NCBI RefSeq assembly: GCF_000017585.1
Contig: NC_009714.1
Span: 248,001-312,000, forward strand
From: Campylobacter hominis ATCC BAA-381
GTDB lineage: Bacteria; Campylobacterota; Campylobacteria; Campylobacterales; Campylobacteraceae
Direction: 5' to 3'
DNA: 64,000 nt
Shown: in pieces, positions 18,822-28,100 of the stretch
Layout of the letters: each line of letters starts with the position of its first letter
Numbering within the stretch: position 1 is the stretch's first letter
Translations under genes and position numbers: made by a program
Notes under the pieces: model-generated
Seen by the model: the letters and a program-made list of their open reading frames with translations, nothing else
Told to the model about the DNA's origin: nothing
The model's database searches: none

Positions 18822-19394
18822 ATGATAAAAAAATACAGAAAAACAAAAGAGACTGAAATTTCGGTTGAACTTGAAATTTGCGGTAGCGGAAATGCTGAAA
18901 TTGATACAGGAATAGGTTTTTTTGACCATATGCTGGAAAGCTTTACAAAGCACTCTTTGATTGATTTAAAACTGATTTGCAAAGGCGATTTAAACGTTGA
19001 TTTTCATCACAGTGTTGAAGATTGCGGTATTGTTCTTGGAAGCGCTTTAAGAGAAGCGATTTACCCGATTAAAAAAATCGAGCGATTTGGCGATAGCGTA
19101 GTTGTGATGGATGAAGCGGCGTTTTCTTGCGCGCTTGATTTGTCAAATAGAGCGTTTTTGGTTTTTGAAGGACCTAAAGTGGGCAAAGTAGGCGAGTTTG
19201 ATATTGAACTTTTGGAAGAGTTTTTTAGAGCGGTGGCGTTTAATGCGGGAATTACTCTTCATTTAATAAAGCTTCGCGGACAAAATTTGCACCATTTATC
19301 AGAAGCCGCTTTTAAATCCTTTGCCGTTGCTCTTAGAAGAGCTTTAAGTAAGAATGAACGTGCCGAAATTCCAAGCACAAAAGGAATTTTATGA
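18822..19394 (+). CDS. hisB: Imidazoleglycerol-phosphate dehydratase
   Basis: 190 residues, the monofunctional form (no N-terminal phosphatase domain). Sixth step of histidine synthesis. Motifs: GIGFFDHMLESF, DFHHSVEDCGIVLG, and the later LHHLSEAAFKSFA with metal-binding His/Glu. ATG right after rlpA; its stop overlaps kdsC by 4 nt. It is placed away from other his genes, inside an envelope-biogenesis operon. Confidence 0.96.
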   Translation: MIKKYRKTKETEISVELEICGSGNAEIDTGIGFFDHMLESFTKHSLIDLKLICKGDLNVDFHHSVEDCGIVLGSALREAIYPIKKIERFGDSVVVMDEAAFSCALDLSNRAFLVFEGPKVGKVGEFDIELLEEFFRAVAFNAGITLHLIKLRGQNLHHLSEAAFKSFAVALRRALSKNERAEIPSTKGIL

Positions 19395-19879
19395 TAGAAA
19401 TAATTTTTCTTGATGTCGATGGAAGCCTTACTGATGGCGGTATTTATAAAACAAACTCCGGTGATGAGTTTAAGAAATTTGATGTAAAAGACGGATTTGG
19501 GATTCAAGAATGGCTTCGTATTGGAAAAAAAATAGCAATCATAACCGGCAAAAGCTCCAAGATTGTTGAAAACAGAGCTAAAGAGCTTAAAATTCCATAT
19601 TTTTTTCAAGGTGTAAAAGATAAATTTCAAAAAGCGCGTGAAATTTTAGAACTTGAAAATTTGGATTTTTCAAATGCCGCTGCAATAGGTGATGATTTAA
19701 ATGATATGAAACTCTTAAATGTTGTTAAAATCAGTTTCAAACCTGCCGATGCGCTCTCATCCGTAAAAGCCGATATAACTCTTTCTAAAAATGGCGGAAA
19801 CGGCGCTGTGCGCGAGATGATAGAGATTTTGGTGGATCGTGAAAATTTGCGCGATGAGTGGAATAAAAATTGGTTATAA
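19391..19879 (+). CDS. kdsC: 3-deoxy-D-manno-octulosonate 8-phosphate phosphatase
   Basis: 162 residues, HAD superfamily class C0. Nucleophile motif FLDVDGSLTDGGIY at residues 5-18, motif II ITGKSSKIV, motif III/IV AAIGDDLNDMKLL. Dephosphorylates KDO-8-P on the way to lipid A-core. Overlaps hisB and lptC; the following lptC and lptA handle LPS transport. Confidence 0.93.
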   Translation: MIEIIFLDVDGSLTDGGIYKTNSGDEFKKFDVKDGFGIQEWLRIGKKIAIITGKSSKIVENRAKELKIPYFFQGVKDKFQKAREILELENLDFSNAAAIGDDLNDMKLLNVVKISFKPADALSSVKADITLSKNGGNGAVREMIEILVDRENLRDEWNKNWL

Positions 19880-20382
19880 AAATTTTTTATGTTGCGGTTG
19901 CAATTTTTGCAGTAGCAATGGTATTTTTGAGTTTACAAAGCCCATTTTCAGATGATTTTATAAAAAGCGGCATAACAAGTCCGGCTACTGAATTTAAAAA
20001 CGTCGTAGATTATGAAGTCGGAGATAAAATAAACGGCAAATTCACCTCTACAAACGGAGTAAGTTATAAAAACAGCGATGAATTTGAAAATTTTAAAGCT
20101 ATATATATAGACGACATCAATCACACATTAAGCTCAAAAATCGCTATAAGCAAAGGTGATGATATAATTTTTAAAAAAGATGTAAATTACACGAATAGTA
20201 ATAATTTAAATTTTTTAAGCGAAGAAGCGATATATAATACAAAAACGAAGATAGCAAAAAGTAATGTGCCATTTATAATGCTTCAAAACGGTGATAAAAT
20301 TACCGGTAAAAGTTTAAAATACGATTTAAATAAAAAGCAAACTTTTTCCAAAGGGGTTCATGGATGTTTTCAAGAAAAATAA
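19870..20382 (+). CDS. lptC: LPS export protein LptC
   Basis: 170 residues, probable TTG start overlapping the end of kdsC by 10 nt. One N-terminal membrane helix (IFYVAVAIFAVAMVFLSL) followed by a beta-jellyroll periplasmic domain. Sequence is poorly conserved, as is usual for LptC. The call rests on size, topology and position between kdsC and lptA. It would pass LPS from LptBFG to LptA. Confidence 0.8.
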   Translation: MVIKIFYVAVAIFAVAMVFLSLQSPFSDDFIKSGITSPATEFKNVVDYEVGDKINGKFTSTNGVSYKNSDEFENFKAIYIDDINHTLSSKIAISKGDDIIFKKDVNYTNSNNLNFLSEEAIYNTKTKIAKSNVPFIMLQNGDKITGKSLKYDLNKKQTFSKGVHGCFQEK

Positions 20383-20837
20383 TTTTATTTTTTTTGTTTT
20401 CAGTATTTGTAAATGCCGACACCGTTAATGTAACGGCCGATAATTTTTTTGCTGATGAAAATAAACTGATAAGCATTTTAACGGGCAATGTAGTTTTAAA
20501 AAAAGGTGATTATGACACTTTAAAAGCCGATAAGCTGACGATTTATTTTGATAAAGAAAAAAATCCCATAAAATATGTCGCTACAGGAAATACAAGTTTT
20601 AATGCAATTTTAAAAGATAAACATTATGACGGCAAGGGCGAAATTTTAACGTATGAGCCGGAAAAAGAAATTTATACGCTTGAAAAAAATGCCTATCTGC
20701 ACGAAAAAGAGACTAAAAAAGAGGTTTTTGGTGATAAAATCATTGTAGATCGGGCAAAAACCACATATGAAGTAAAAAGTATAAGCAAAAAGCCGATAAA
20801 ACTTATATTTGAAATTGAAGACAAAGAAAAGAAATGA
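20364..20837 (+). CDS. lptA: LPS transport periplasmic protein LptA
   Basis: 157 residues, N-terminal signal peptide (ILFFLFSVFVNA) and OstA-like domain: VTADNFFADENKLISILTG, KGDYDTLKADKLTIYFDK and the YEPEKEIYTLEKNAYLHE strand. It forms the periplasmic bridge for LPS. Overlaps lptC by 19 nt and engB by 4 nt. Confidence 0.9.
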   Translation: MFSRKIILFFLFSVFVNADTVNVTADNFFADENKLISILTGNVVLKKGDYDTLKADKLTIYFDKEKNPIKYVATGNTSFNAILKDKHYDGKGEILTYEPEKEIYTLEKNAYLHEKETKKEVFGDKIIVDRAKTTYEVKSISKKPIKLIFEIEDKEKK

Positions 20838-21466
20838 TTAAAATTTGCGGTGCCGAATTTTTAATTTCGGCGAGTGAAATTTCTCAAATAAATGATTTTG
20901 CAAAAAGTGAAATTGCGTTTTTGGGAAGATCGAATGTAGGAAAAAGCAGCTTTATAAATGCCATCGTAAATCAAAAAAATCTTGCAAAAAGCAGTGCAAT
21001 TCCCGGGAAAACGCAACTTATAAATTTCTTTGAAGTAAATTTTAAAGATGAAATTTTAAGTAAAAACGGCGAAAATTCAGCTCAAAATTTTTCACTTATT
21101 TTTGTTGATTTACCGGGTTTCGGGTATGCAAAAGTTTCTAAAAAAATGCACTTTATTTGGCAAAAAAATCTTGATGAGTTTATAAAAAACAGAACTGGCA
21201 TAAAGCTTTTTGTGCATCTTATCGACAGCAGGCAGTTTGATTTGGAAATTGATGAAAACGCCGACAGTTATATTCGTTCGTTTTTGCGCCCTGATCAGGC
21301 TTTGATAAAATTTTACACAAAAAGTGATAAATTAAATCAAAAAGAAAAAGCGGCTGTTTTAAAACATGATCCTTCGGCAAAATTTATGAGTATAAAAAAT
21401 GAGAAACAAATTTTAAATGCGCGCGAGATGATAGTTAAAACGGCACTTGGAGGAGAAAGTTGTTAG
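20834..21466 (+). CDS. engB: Ribosome biogenesis GTPase YsxC/EngB
   Basis: 210 residues. G1 GRSNVGKSSFINAI near residue 31, G3 DLPGFGYAKVS, G4 TKSDKLNQKEK. Takes part in assembly of the large ribosomal subunit. ATGA overlap with lptA. Longer loop before G3 (EILSKNGENSAQNFSLIFV) than in many EngB proteins. Confidence 0.95.
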   Translation: MIKICGAEFLISASEISQINDFAKSEIAFLGRSNVGKSSFINAIVNQKNLAKSSAIPGKTQLINFFEVNFKDEILSKNGENSAQNFSLIFVDLPGFGYAKVSKKMHFIWQKNLDEFIKNRTGIKLFVHLIDSRQFDLEIDENADSYIRSFLRPDQALIKFYTKSDKLNQKEKAAVLKHDPSAKFMSIKNEKQILNAREMIVKTALGGESC

Positions 21467-21918
21467 AGCTTGTAAAAGCGAAATTAAAAGATATATCTAA
21501 AATGCAAAATTTGGTGCGCGAAGATGTAGAAAAAGGTGTAATTCTGCCTAGAAGCGATGATGAAATCGCTACAAATATCCGTTCTTACACTCTTGCGTTT
21601 TTAGACGGTGAACTTGTCGGATATTCAGCACTTCATATTTATACGAAAAATCTTGCTGAAGTACGCTCTTTAATAGTTTCAAAATATTTTCGCGGTCAAA
21701 AAATAGGCTCTGAAATTGTAAAAAAATTGATTAAAGAAGCCGAATTTTATGAAATTTCACAAATTTTTGCTCTTACTTACCGTAAAAATTTCTTTTTAAA
21801 TCTCGGTTTTAATGAAATTTCAAAAGAGTCTCTGCCGGCACAAAAAATTTGGGCGGATTGTATTAAATGCAAGCATTTTCCTACATGCAACGAAGTCGCG
21901 GTAATCTTTACATTGTAG
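21460..21918 (+). CDS. Short N-acetyltransferase, ArgA-like
   Basis: 152 residues, GNAT fold. TTG start with GGAGG upstream and a 7-nt overlap with engB. Acetyl-CoA loop is EVRSLIVSKYFRGQKIGSEI at residues ~65-85; the C-terminus KIWADCIKCKHFPTCNEVAV carries the Cys cluster found in short N-acetylglutamate synthase homologues. It probably supplies N-acetylglutamate for arginine synthesis. Alternative: another GNAT. Confidence 0.75.
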   Translation: MLELVKAKLKDISKMQNLVREDVEKGVILPRSDDEIATNIRSYTLAFLDGELVGYSALHIYTKNLAEVRSLIVSKYFRGQKIGSEIVKKLIKEAEFYEISQIFALTYRKNFFLNLGFNEISKESLPAQKIWADCIKCKHFPTCNEVAVIFTL

Positions 21919-22373
21919 CAAATTTCGCATTTGCGATATTTTTGCTTATTTATGAGACTACAAGCGCCTTATATCAGTTATTTCCCCCGCTTATCGGGTT
22001 ATTTTTCGCTCTGATGCTTACTATATTTTTCAGAAAAGACAAAAAATTTCAAAAGCTTGATAGCAGTTATTATTTTGTGATTTTTTTTCTTTTTTTTGCC
22101 GAACAGATACACGGATTTGCGCTATTTTCTATTGCTATATCATTTATGATTTTTTATTTTCTTATTTTTAAAATTTTACTCAAAATTATTAAAATAAGAA
22201 ATTTTATTCTTATTTTAGCTGTGATTTTCGGTTATGTATCGCCGTTTTTAATCACAAATGCGCTTAATTTTTTGCTTGAAGAAGAAACGCTTAAATTTGG
22301 CTACGAATACGCAATTTATATAGTTATTGAAAGCTCTTTGGCAGTATTTTTGTTTAGAGGAAAACTGGTATGA
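21867..22373 (+). CDS. Small membrane protein preceding PBP2 (MreD position)
   Basis: 168 residues if ATG 21867 is used; ATG 21885 (MQRSRGNLYIVANF) gives 162 and a cleaner start. At least four membrane helices, e.g. IVANFAFAIFLLIYE and ILILAVIFGYVSPFLI. Located directly before mrdA, where C. jejuni has the uncharacterised membrane protein Cj0651. Possibly a functional counterpart of MreD in the elongation complex; that is inference from position. Confidence 0.7.
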   Translation: MQAFSYMQRSRGNLYIVANFAFAIFLLIYETTSALYQLFPPLIGLFFALMLTIFFRKDKKFQKLDSSYYFVIFFLFFAEQIHGFALFSIAISFMIFYFLIFKILLKIIKIRNFILILAVIFGYVSPFLITNALNFLLEEETLKFGYEYAIYIVIESSLAVFLFRGKLV

Positions 22374-24196
22374 GAGTAAAATTGGTAGCGTTTTTTGTAT
22401 TTATTTTTTTTGTTTTCCTGATAGGTAGAATATACATTCTTTCAGTACAATCAAACGAACATTTTGAAATTTTGGCTAAAAAAAATGCTATAAAAACCGA
22501 GTTTATTACCCCGGTGCGCGGTCAAATCAAGGATTTGAAAAATCGTCCGTTAGCTATAAACAGGCTTGGTTTTTCACTTGCTCTTGCGCCGCATTTAAAA
22601 AATTCCGAGCTTGATGAGGAGATAAATTTTATCGTTTCACTTTTTGCAGATCAGAATGCAACCAAAATTTCTAAAAATTATAAAAAGGATAATTCGGCTT
22701 ATAATCACGATTTTATAGATGTTATAGATTTTTTGGATTACAACGAAACAATCAAAAATTTTGCCGTTTTAAATTTAAGAGAAAATATTTCTATAAAGCC
22801 GACTTCAATAAGATTTTATCCTAATGACGATTTGGCATCTCATATAATAGGCTATGTAGGACGCGCAAACACTAAAGATATCGAAGACGAGCCTATTACA
22901 AAATTAACGGGATATATCGGTAGAAGTGGCGTGGAAAGCTTTTATAACGAAATTTTGCAAGGAAATGCCGGAGAAGTAAAAAGCAAGGTTACCGCTTTAA
23001 ATAAAACTATTGCCGAAATTGCGTCAAAAAAGCCTGAAAGTAGCGATATAAAACTTACCATCGATTTGGAACTTGAAGAGTTTTTAAGAGACCTTTTTAA
23101 AGACAAAGCAGGCGCTGTAATCATAATGGATTTGAAAGACGGCGCAATTTTAGCCGCAGGAAGTTATCCGGAATTTTCATTAAACAGTTTTGTAAACGGT
23201 ATCAGCGCAAGTGAATGGGACGAACTTATAAACGGTGTAAATGCGCCATTTACAAATAAACTTGTAAATGGTTTATATCCGCCAGGATCCGTAATGAAAA
23301 TGGCCGTCGGAATGTCATTTTTAAATAGTGGCAAAATTACTCCCGAGACAAAGTTTTACTGCTCAGGTGCCATTGAGCTTGGCGGGCGTAAATTTCGTTG
23401 CTGGAAAGCGGGCGGACATGGAAACGAGACTTTGCTTACCGCAATCAGAGATAGTTGTGATATTTATTTTTATGATGGAAGTTTGGAAGTCGGAATCGAT
23501 TTTATGAGCGAATATCTTACGAAAGTCGGTTTCGGACGAAAAACCGGAGTAGATTTACCGAACGAGTTTATAGGAACAATTCCAAATAAAGAGTGGAAAA
23601 TGCAAAAATATAATCAACAATGGTATTTGGGAGAAACGGTAAATGCTTCAATCGGTCAGGGATATGTGCTTACAACCCCAATGCAAGTAGCTAAAAATAC
23701 GGCGTTGATTGCTACCGGAAAAGAGCTTACGCCGCATTTTTTAAAAGAGATAAACGATATAAACGTTCCCTTCGAGGCTGCTGAAATTTTAACACCTACC
23801 GAAAAAAATCAGCTTGAAATCGTAAGAGAAGGTATGTTTGAAGTGGCTAATTCGCCTATCGGCACAGCTTACAGAGTTTTACAGGGCATACCGTTTAAAA
23901 TAGCCGCAAAAACGGGAACCGCTCAAGTTGTAGGAATTTCACAAACCGCAATGTCACGTATAAAAGAAGCGGATATGGAATATTTGCAAAGATCTCACAG
24001 CTGGATGACAAGTTTCGGGCCTTACGAAGATCCGCAATATGTAGTAACAGTGCTGGTGGAGCATGGAGGTGGCGGTGGTAAAAATGGACCTATCGTAAGA
24101 GAAATTTACAATAAACTTCTTGAAACGGGCTATATTACGCTTCCGCCGCAACAGCCGAAAGAAAACAGAAAAAATGCAGGCAAAAAACGAAGTTAA
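22370..24196 (+). CDS. mrdA: Penicillin-binding protein 2 (elongation transpeptidase)
   Basis: 608 residues, class B PBP. N-terminal anchor (LVAFFVFIFFVFLIGRIYIL), dimerisation domain with RGQIKDLKNRPLAINR, and transpeptidase domain with catalytic SxxK in YPPGSVMKMAVGM, SCD in RDSCDIYFY, and KTGTAQV near the end. Synthesises lateral-wall crosslinks with RodA/MreB. ATGA overlap with the membrane gene before it; its 3' end overlaps the next gene. Confidence 0.96.
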   Translation: MRVKLVAFFVFIFFVFLIGRIYILSVQSNEHFEILAKKNAIKTEFITPVRGQIKDLKNRPLAINRLGFSLALAPHLKNSELDEEINFIVSLFADQNATKISKNYKKDNSAYNHDFIDVIDFLDYNETIKNFAVLNLRENISIKPTSIRFYPNDDLASHIIGYVGRANTKDIEDEPITKLTGYIGRSGVESFYNEILQGNAGEVKSKVTALNKTIAEIASKKPESSDIKLTIDLELEEFLRDLFKDKAGAVIIMDLKDGAILAAGSYPEFSLNSFVNGISASEWDELINGVNAPFTNKLVNGLYPPGSVMKMAVGMSFLNSGKITPETKFYCSGAIELGGRKFRCWKAGGHGNETLLTAIRDSCDIYFYDGSLEVGIDFMSEYLTKVGFGRKTGVDLPNEFIGTIPNKEWKMQKYNQQWYLGETVNASIGQGYVLTTPMQVAKNTALIATGKELTPHFLKEINDINVPFEAAEILTPTEKNQLEIVREGMFEVANSPIGTAYRVLQGIPFKIAAKTGTAQVVGISQTAMSRIKEADMEYLQRSHSWMTSFGPYEDPQYVVTVLVEHGGGGGKNGPIVREIYNKLLETGYITLPPQQPKENRKNAGKKRS

Positions 24197-24902
24197 TTAT
24201 AATCCATGGCATGGTTGCATAAAGAAAAGCGAAGGGTGCAGAAACTGCTATATTTATGCGATGGATGAAATTTTTCAAAGAGAAAGTGCCAAAATTTACA
24301 AAACAAAAAGTTTTTATTTACCGTTAGCCAAAAATCGCAATAATGAGTATAAAATTCCCAGTAATTCTTTTATATATTTATGTTTCAGCAGTGATTTTCT
24401 GATTTCCGAGGCTGATTGTTTTAGAGGCGAAGTATTTGATATGATAAAAACAAGAAAAGATTGTGATTTTATGTTTTTTACAAAAAGAATAGAGCGTTTT
24501 TGTGATATTTTGCCTAAAGATTGGGGCGATGGTTATGAAAACGTTATTGTAGGATGTAGCGTGGAAAATCAGAAAATGGCCGATGAAAGATTGCCGATTT
24601 TTTTAAATGCTCCGATAAAAAGGCGTTATATCATATGCGCTCCGCTTCTGGAAAGTATAAATTTGAAAAAATATCTGAATGAAAAAATCTCTCTTGTCAG
24701 TGTAGGCGGCGAAAGCGGAAAAAACGCAAGAATTTGCAGATATAAATGGGTTTTGGATATCGCAAAGGATTGCAGAGAAAACGGCGTAAAATTTCATTTT
24801 CATCAAACAGGTAAAATTTTTGAAAAAGACGGGAAAATTTATAAAATTCCTAAAATTTTTCAGCGGGAACAAGCCAAAAAAGCTTTGATTGATGATTTAT
24901 AA
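24174..24902 (+). CDS. DUF5131 (phage Gp37/Gp68-like) protein
   Basis: 242 residues from ATG 24174 (an earlier in-frame ATG at 24120 lies deep inside mrdA). Signature YNPWHGCIKKSEGCRNCYIY at the N-terminus gives a C-x6-C-x2-C-Y pattern, probably Fe-S binding, with later FFTKRIERF, VIVGCSVENQ and SVGGESGKNAR motifs. The family is radical-SAM-like by fold predictions I recall, function unknown; it is frequent in phages but also chromosomal in Campylobacter. Overlaps mrdA by 23 nt. Confidence 0.85.
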   Translation: MQAKNEVNYNPWHGCIKKSEGCRNCYIYAMDEIFQRESAKIYKTKSFYLPLAKNRNNEYKIPSNSFIYLCFSSDFLISEADCFRGEVFDMIKTRKDCDFMFFTKRIERFCDILPKDWGDGYENVIVGCSVENQKMADERLPIFLNAPIKRRYIICAPLLESINLKKYLNEKISLVSVGGESGKNARICRYKWVLDIAKDCRENGVKFHFHQTGKIFEKDGKIYKIPKIFQREQAKKALIDDL

Positions 24903-25079
24903 CCGTATCGGTAAAAAATATATTTTTTAAATTTCCTATTCGTGCCCGCTATATAAAATTAAATTTTTATTTATAACTTTTGCGAAATTATTTTAAAATG
25001 TTAATAATCTAAAAAAAATATGCAAAAAAACTCTCAAAAAATAAAAAAATAATAATTTTAAAAATAATATAATTTGTTG

Positions 25080-25110
25080 TATAATTAAGATTAAATTTTT
25101 TAAGAAAGGA
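25080..25110 (+). promoter_or_regulatory. Promoter and ribosome site of the autotransporter gene
   Basis: TATAAT at 25080-25085 preceded by TTTGTTG, then AAAGGA at about 25105-25110 before ATG 25116. The region 24903-25079 is A/T-run rich and gene-free. No G or C homopolymer tract that would suggest phase variation is present. Confidence 0.6.
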
Positions 25111-25115
25111 AAATT

Positions 25116-28100
25116 ATGCAAAAAAACATTTTTTTAAAAGTTTTGGTGTTGCTTTTAGGAACTCAGATGAGTTTGAGTGCAAAGAGCATTATACCACACT
25201 TTACAACCGGTCTTGATGATAATCACAGCTATCAAATAGGCATAAATTGGCTATGGCTTAAACAAAAAAGTCCAAATTCTTTTTCTAATAATATAGATGG
25301 TTCAAATCATGATGGTTTAACGACAAAGACTAAAAACGGAGATTATATAGATAAAAATCTCTTAAAAAGACATATTACAGAAATTGAAAATGAAAAGTTT
25401 TTACTGGGCAGCGGTTATGAAGTTCCACATTTTTTAGCTAAAAACAAAATGGGCGGAAATGAGCTAGAAATCACAAATTTTAATACTGAAAATATAAAAA
25501 AAGATATAAGTATAAAAAAACCGTCTTATGAAAATAAAGATTGGAATTTAAAAGATATGTTACCGAATGCAAAAAGTACAAATCCACTTTTTAATATCCC
25601 AACAGTAGGTCTAATCTCTATGCCGGATATAGCTAAACCGAAAAATATAGATGAAGTAAATATAAATATCAAAGGCTCGGGAGCCGTTTTAAGCAGTGAT
25701 GCTTATTATTTAAACACCAAAGGAGGTGATCAAGGAAATTTTTCTCAAGTAACATTAGAAAAAGGGGTATTTTTAAAAATATCATCTAAGTATAAAGAAG
25801 GTTTTTTAAAGATAAAAGATTACAAAGCTACAATGCCTTTGTTTTATAATAATTATAATCAACCAATTGGTGATTCCGAAGAAAAAGATACTTTCTACGC
25901 AAACGATGATGAAAAGCATTTTTTATACACATTAAGAACCGCTCCATACAATACATTTAAAAAAGATGTAAAAATTTATATGGATTCAAAAAGCTATAAC
26001 ACTGATACCGGATGTTGTAACTATGAATTCGGTTTTGCAGTGGTCGGAGAAACGAACGGAAATAATAATTTTAAGAAAAAAAATATTTCCGAGATAAATC
26101 AGGAAGTATTAGACAAAGATCCAACAGGTAAGCTTATAGATGTAGCTTTACCATATTTTATGCCTAAAGCTTTAAAGATAAACCGGGAAACGGATAAATC
26201 AAAAGTTCCTTTAGTTTATTTTGAAAATGAAGGAATAGCTGAAATAGGAGAAACCGCTAAAGGTTTTTTGATGATGGTTGTCAACCATAGTACATCAGAT
26301 AAGCTGCATATTTATAATAACAGCGGTGATATAGTTTTGCTTCCAAGAGATGATGATGAGGATAAAAAAGCAGCAGTATTTTTTCACTCACCCGATGTTC
26401 CAAATGGAAATACGAGTGCCATTTATACAAACACTGGAAACATAAATCTATTTGGTATGCATACTGTAGGCTATTTAGCTACAGCACGTGAAGGAAAATA
26501 TTTAAATTATAATACATTAAGCTTTATAAATGATGGAAATTTTGTTTTAAATGGATTAAACTCCATAGGAATGGCGATCGCAGGGGATAGGGGAGATTTG
26601 CAACCAGGATCGAATGTTCATGCCTTTAAACCGATTATCTTAAGAGGCGATAAAACAATCGGCTTTTATAATGAAAACGATGCTTTAAATGAAGGCAATA
26701 AAAGCTTTAGTACAATGAAAATAGTAATCGGGGATAAAGGAAACGAAACTGATATTTATGAATCAAAAATAGTAAAAGATGACTGGGATGTGCCGGAGGA
26801 AATAAATATTAAAGAAGATGACGAAGAGGGTATATGGTTTGATCCTCAAAGCAATATAGCAGACAATGATGAAGAATCAGTAGATAATGCTATAGCAATG
26901 ATATATAATCCAAACTCTAAAAATTCAGTTATGGATAATTTCGTAAGAACAGATATACAGATAAATGCAAACTCTACAAACGGTATAGGAATTTATGCTA
27001 AAAGAGGAACAATAAAACTTTTAAATGATATTACTGATGATAAAATAAAAGATAGTTTTGATAAAAAAATAGTTGATAAAATAAAGGAAAATTTTAAAAA
27101 CGGCACCAATCATGTCATCAATATAAATGGTGGAAAAAATAACGCTGCCCTTTATGCAAAGCAAGATCAAAATAATCCAAGCGTAATAATATATAACGGA
27201 GATATAAATATAAACGCAGGAAAAGACTTTGAAGGAGAAAATAGCACTGATAATAAAGCTATTTTAGCTGCAGATCAGGGAGAAATAGAATTTCAAGGAA
27301 AATTAAATGTCGGTAAAGAAGACTCCTTGATTACTAGCAATGCCGTAGTTTATAGTGATGATGCAAAAGTTACCATAAAAAATGGCTCGGATATAAATAT
27401 GTATTTAGCTGATAACTCAAATGGATTTTACGCTTCAAATTCTTTAAATCCCACAAATCAAAATCCTCAAAATTCGCAACCTCAAATAAAAATAGAAAAA
27501 AAAGTAGCAGTAAATTTAAATGGTAATGGAGTCGGCATAACAGCTGGAAATGGCGGACATATAGACCTAAGTGGCGCGACTATCAACGCTACAGGCTTAA
27601 AATCAGCTCTTGCTTCTATAGGAAACACTTCATATATAAATGCTCAAAATGCAGTTATAAACTATAATGGCGACAGCTATGCGACATATTCAAGTCAAAA
27701 AAACGCTAAAATAGACTTAAATAAAGTCACTATAAATCTTAAAGGAAACTCATACGGCATAGCGCTTGATTATGACAAAGCAAACAATACTTATGATGTC
27801 AAAGGCTTAATGGGAAAAGTAAATATCAAACCTTTAAGCGATAAGGTGAATCTTTTTACAATTAAAGACTATAATGATTTACGCTCCTCACGTTTTAATA
27901 ATGAAGACGGTGCATTAAATCTCGAAGACGAAGGTACTATCGGCGTAGGAACTTTTAGTTATAAAATAGACAGAAGTGATCCAAATGGTGCGAAAGCCAC
28001 ACTTGCATTAATTGACGGACTTGAAAATTTTCTTATAGATAGCGATATTGATAAATCCCTAGCTGGAAAAAAAGGCGATAAAATTTCAAAAATGCAAACT

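Noticed and set aside
25020..25116. Phase-variable promoter of the autotransporter
   Set aside because: A-runs are present but short and typical of the whole genome; there is no G/C tract.
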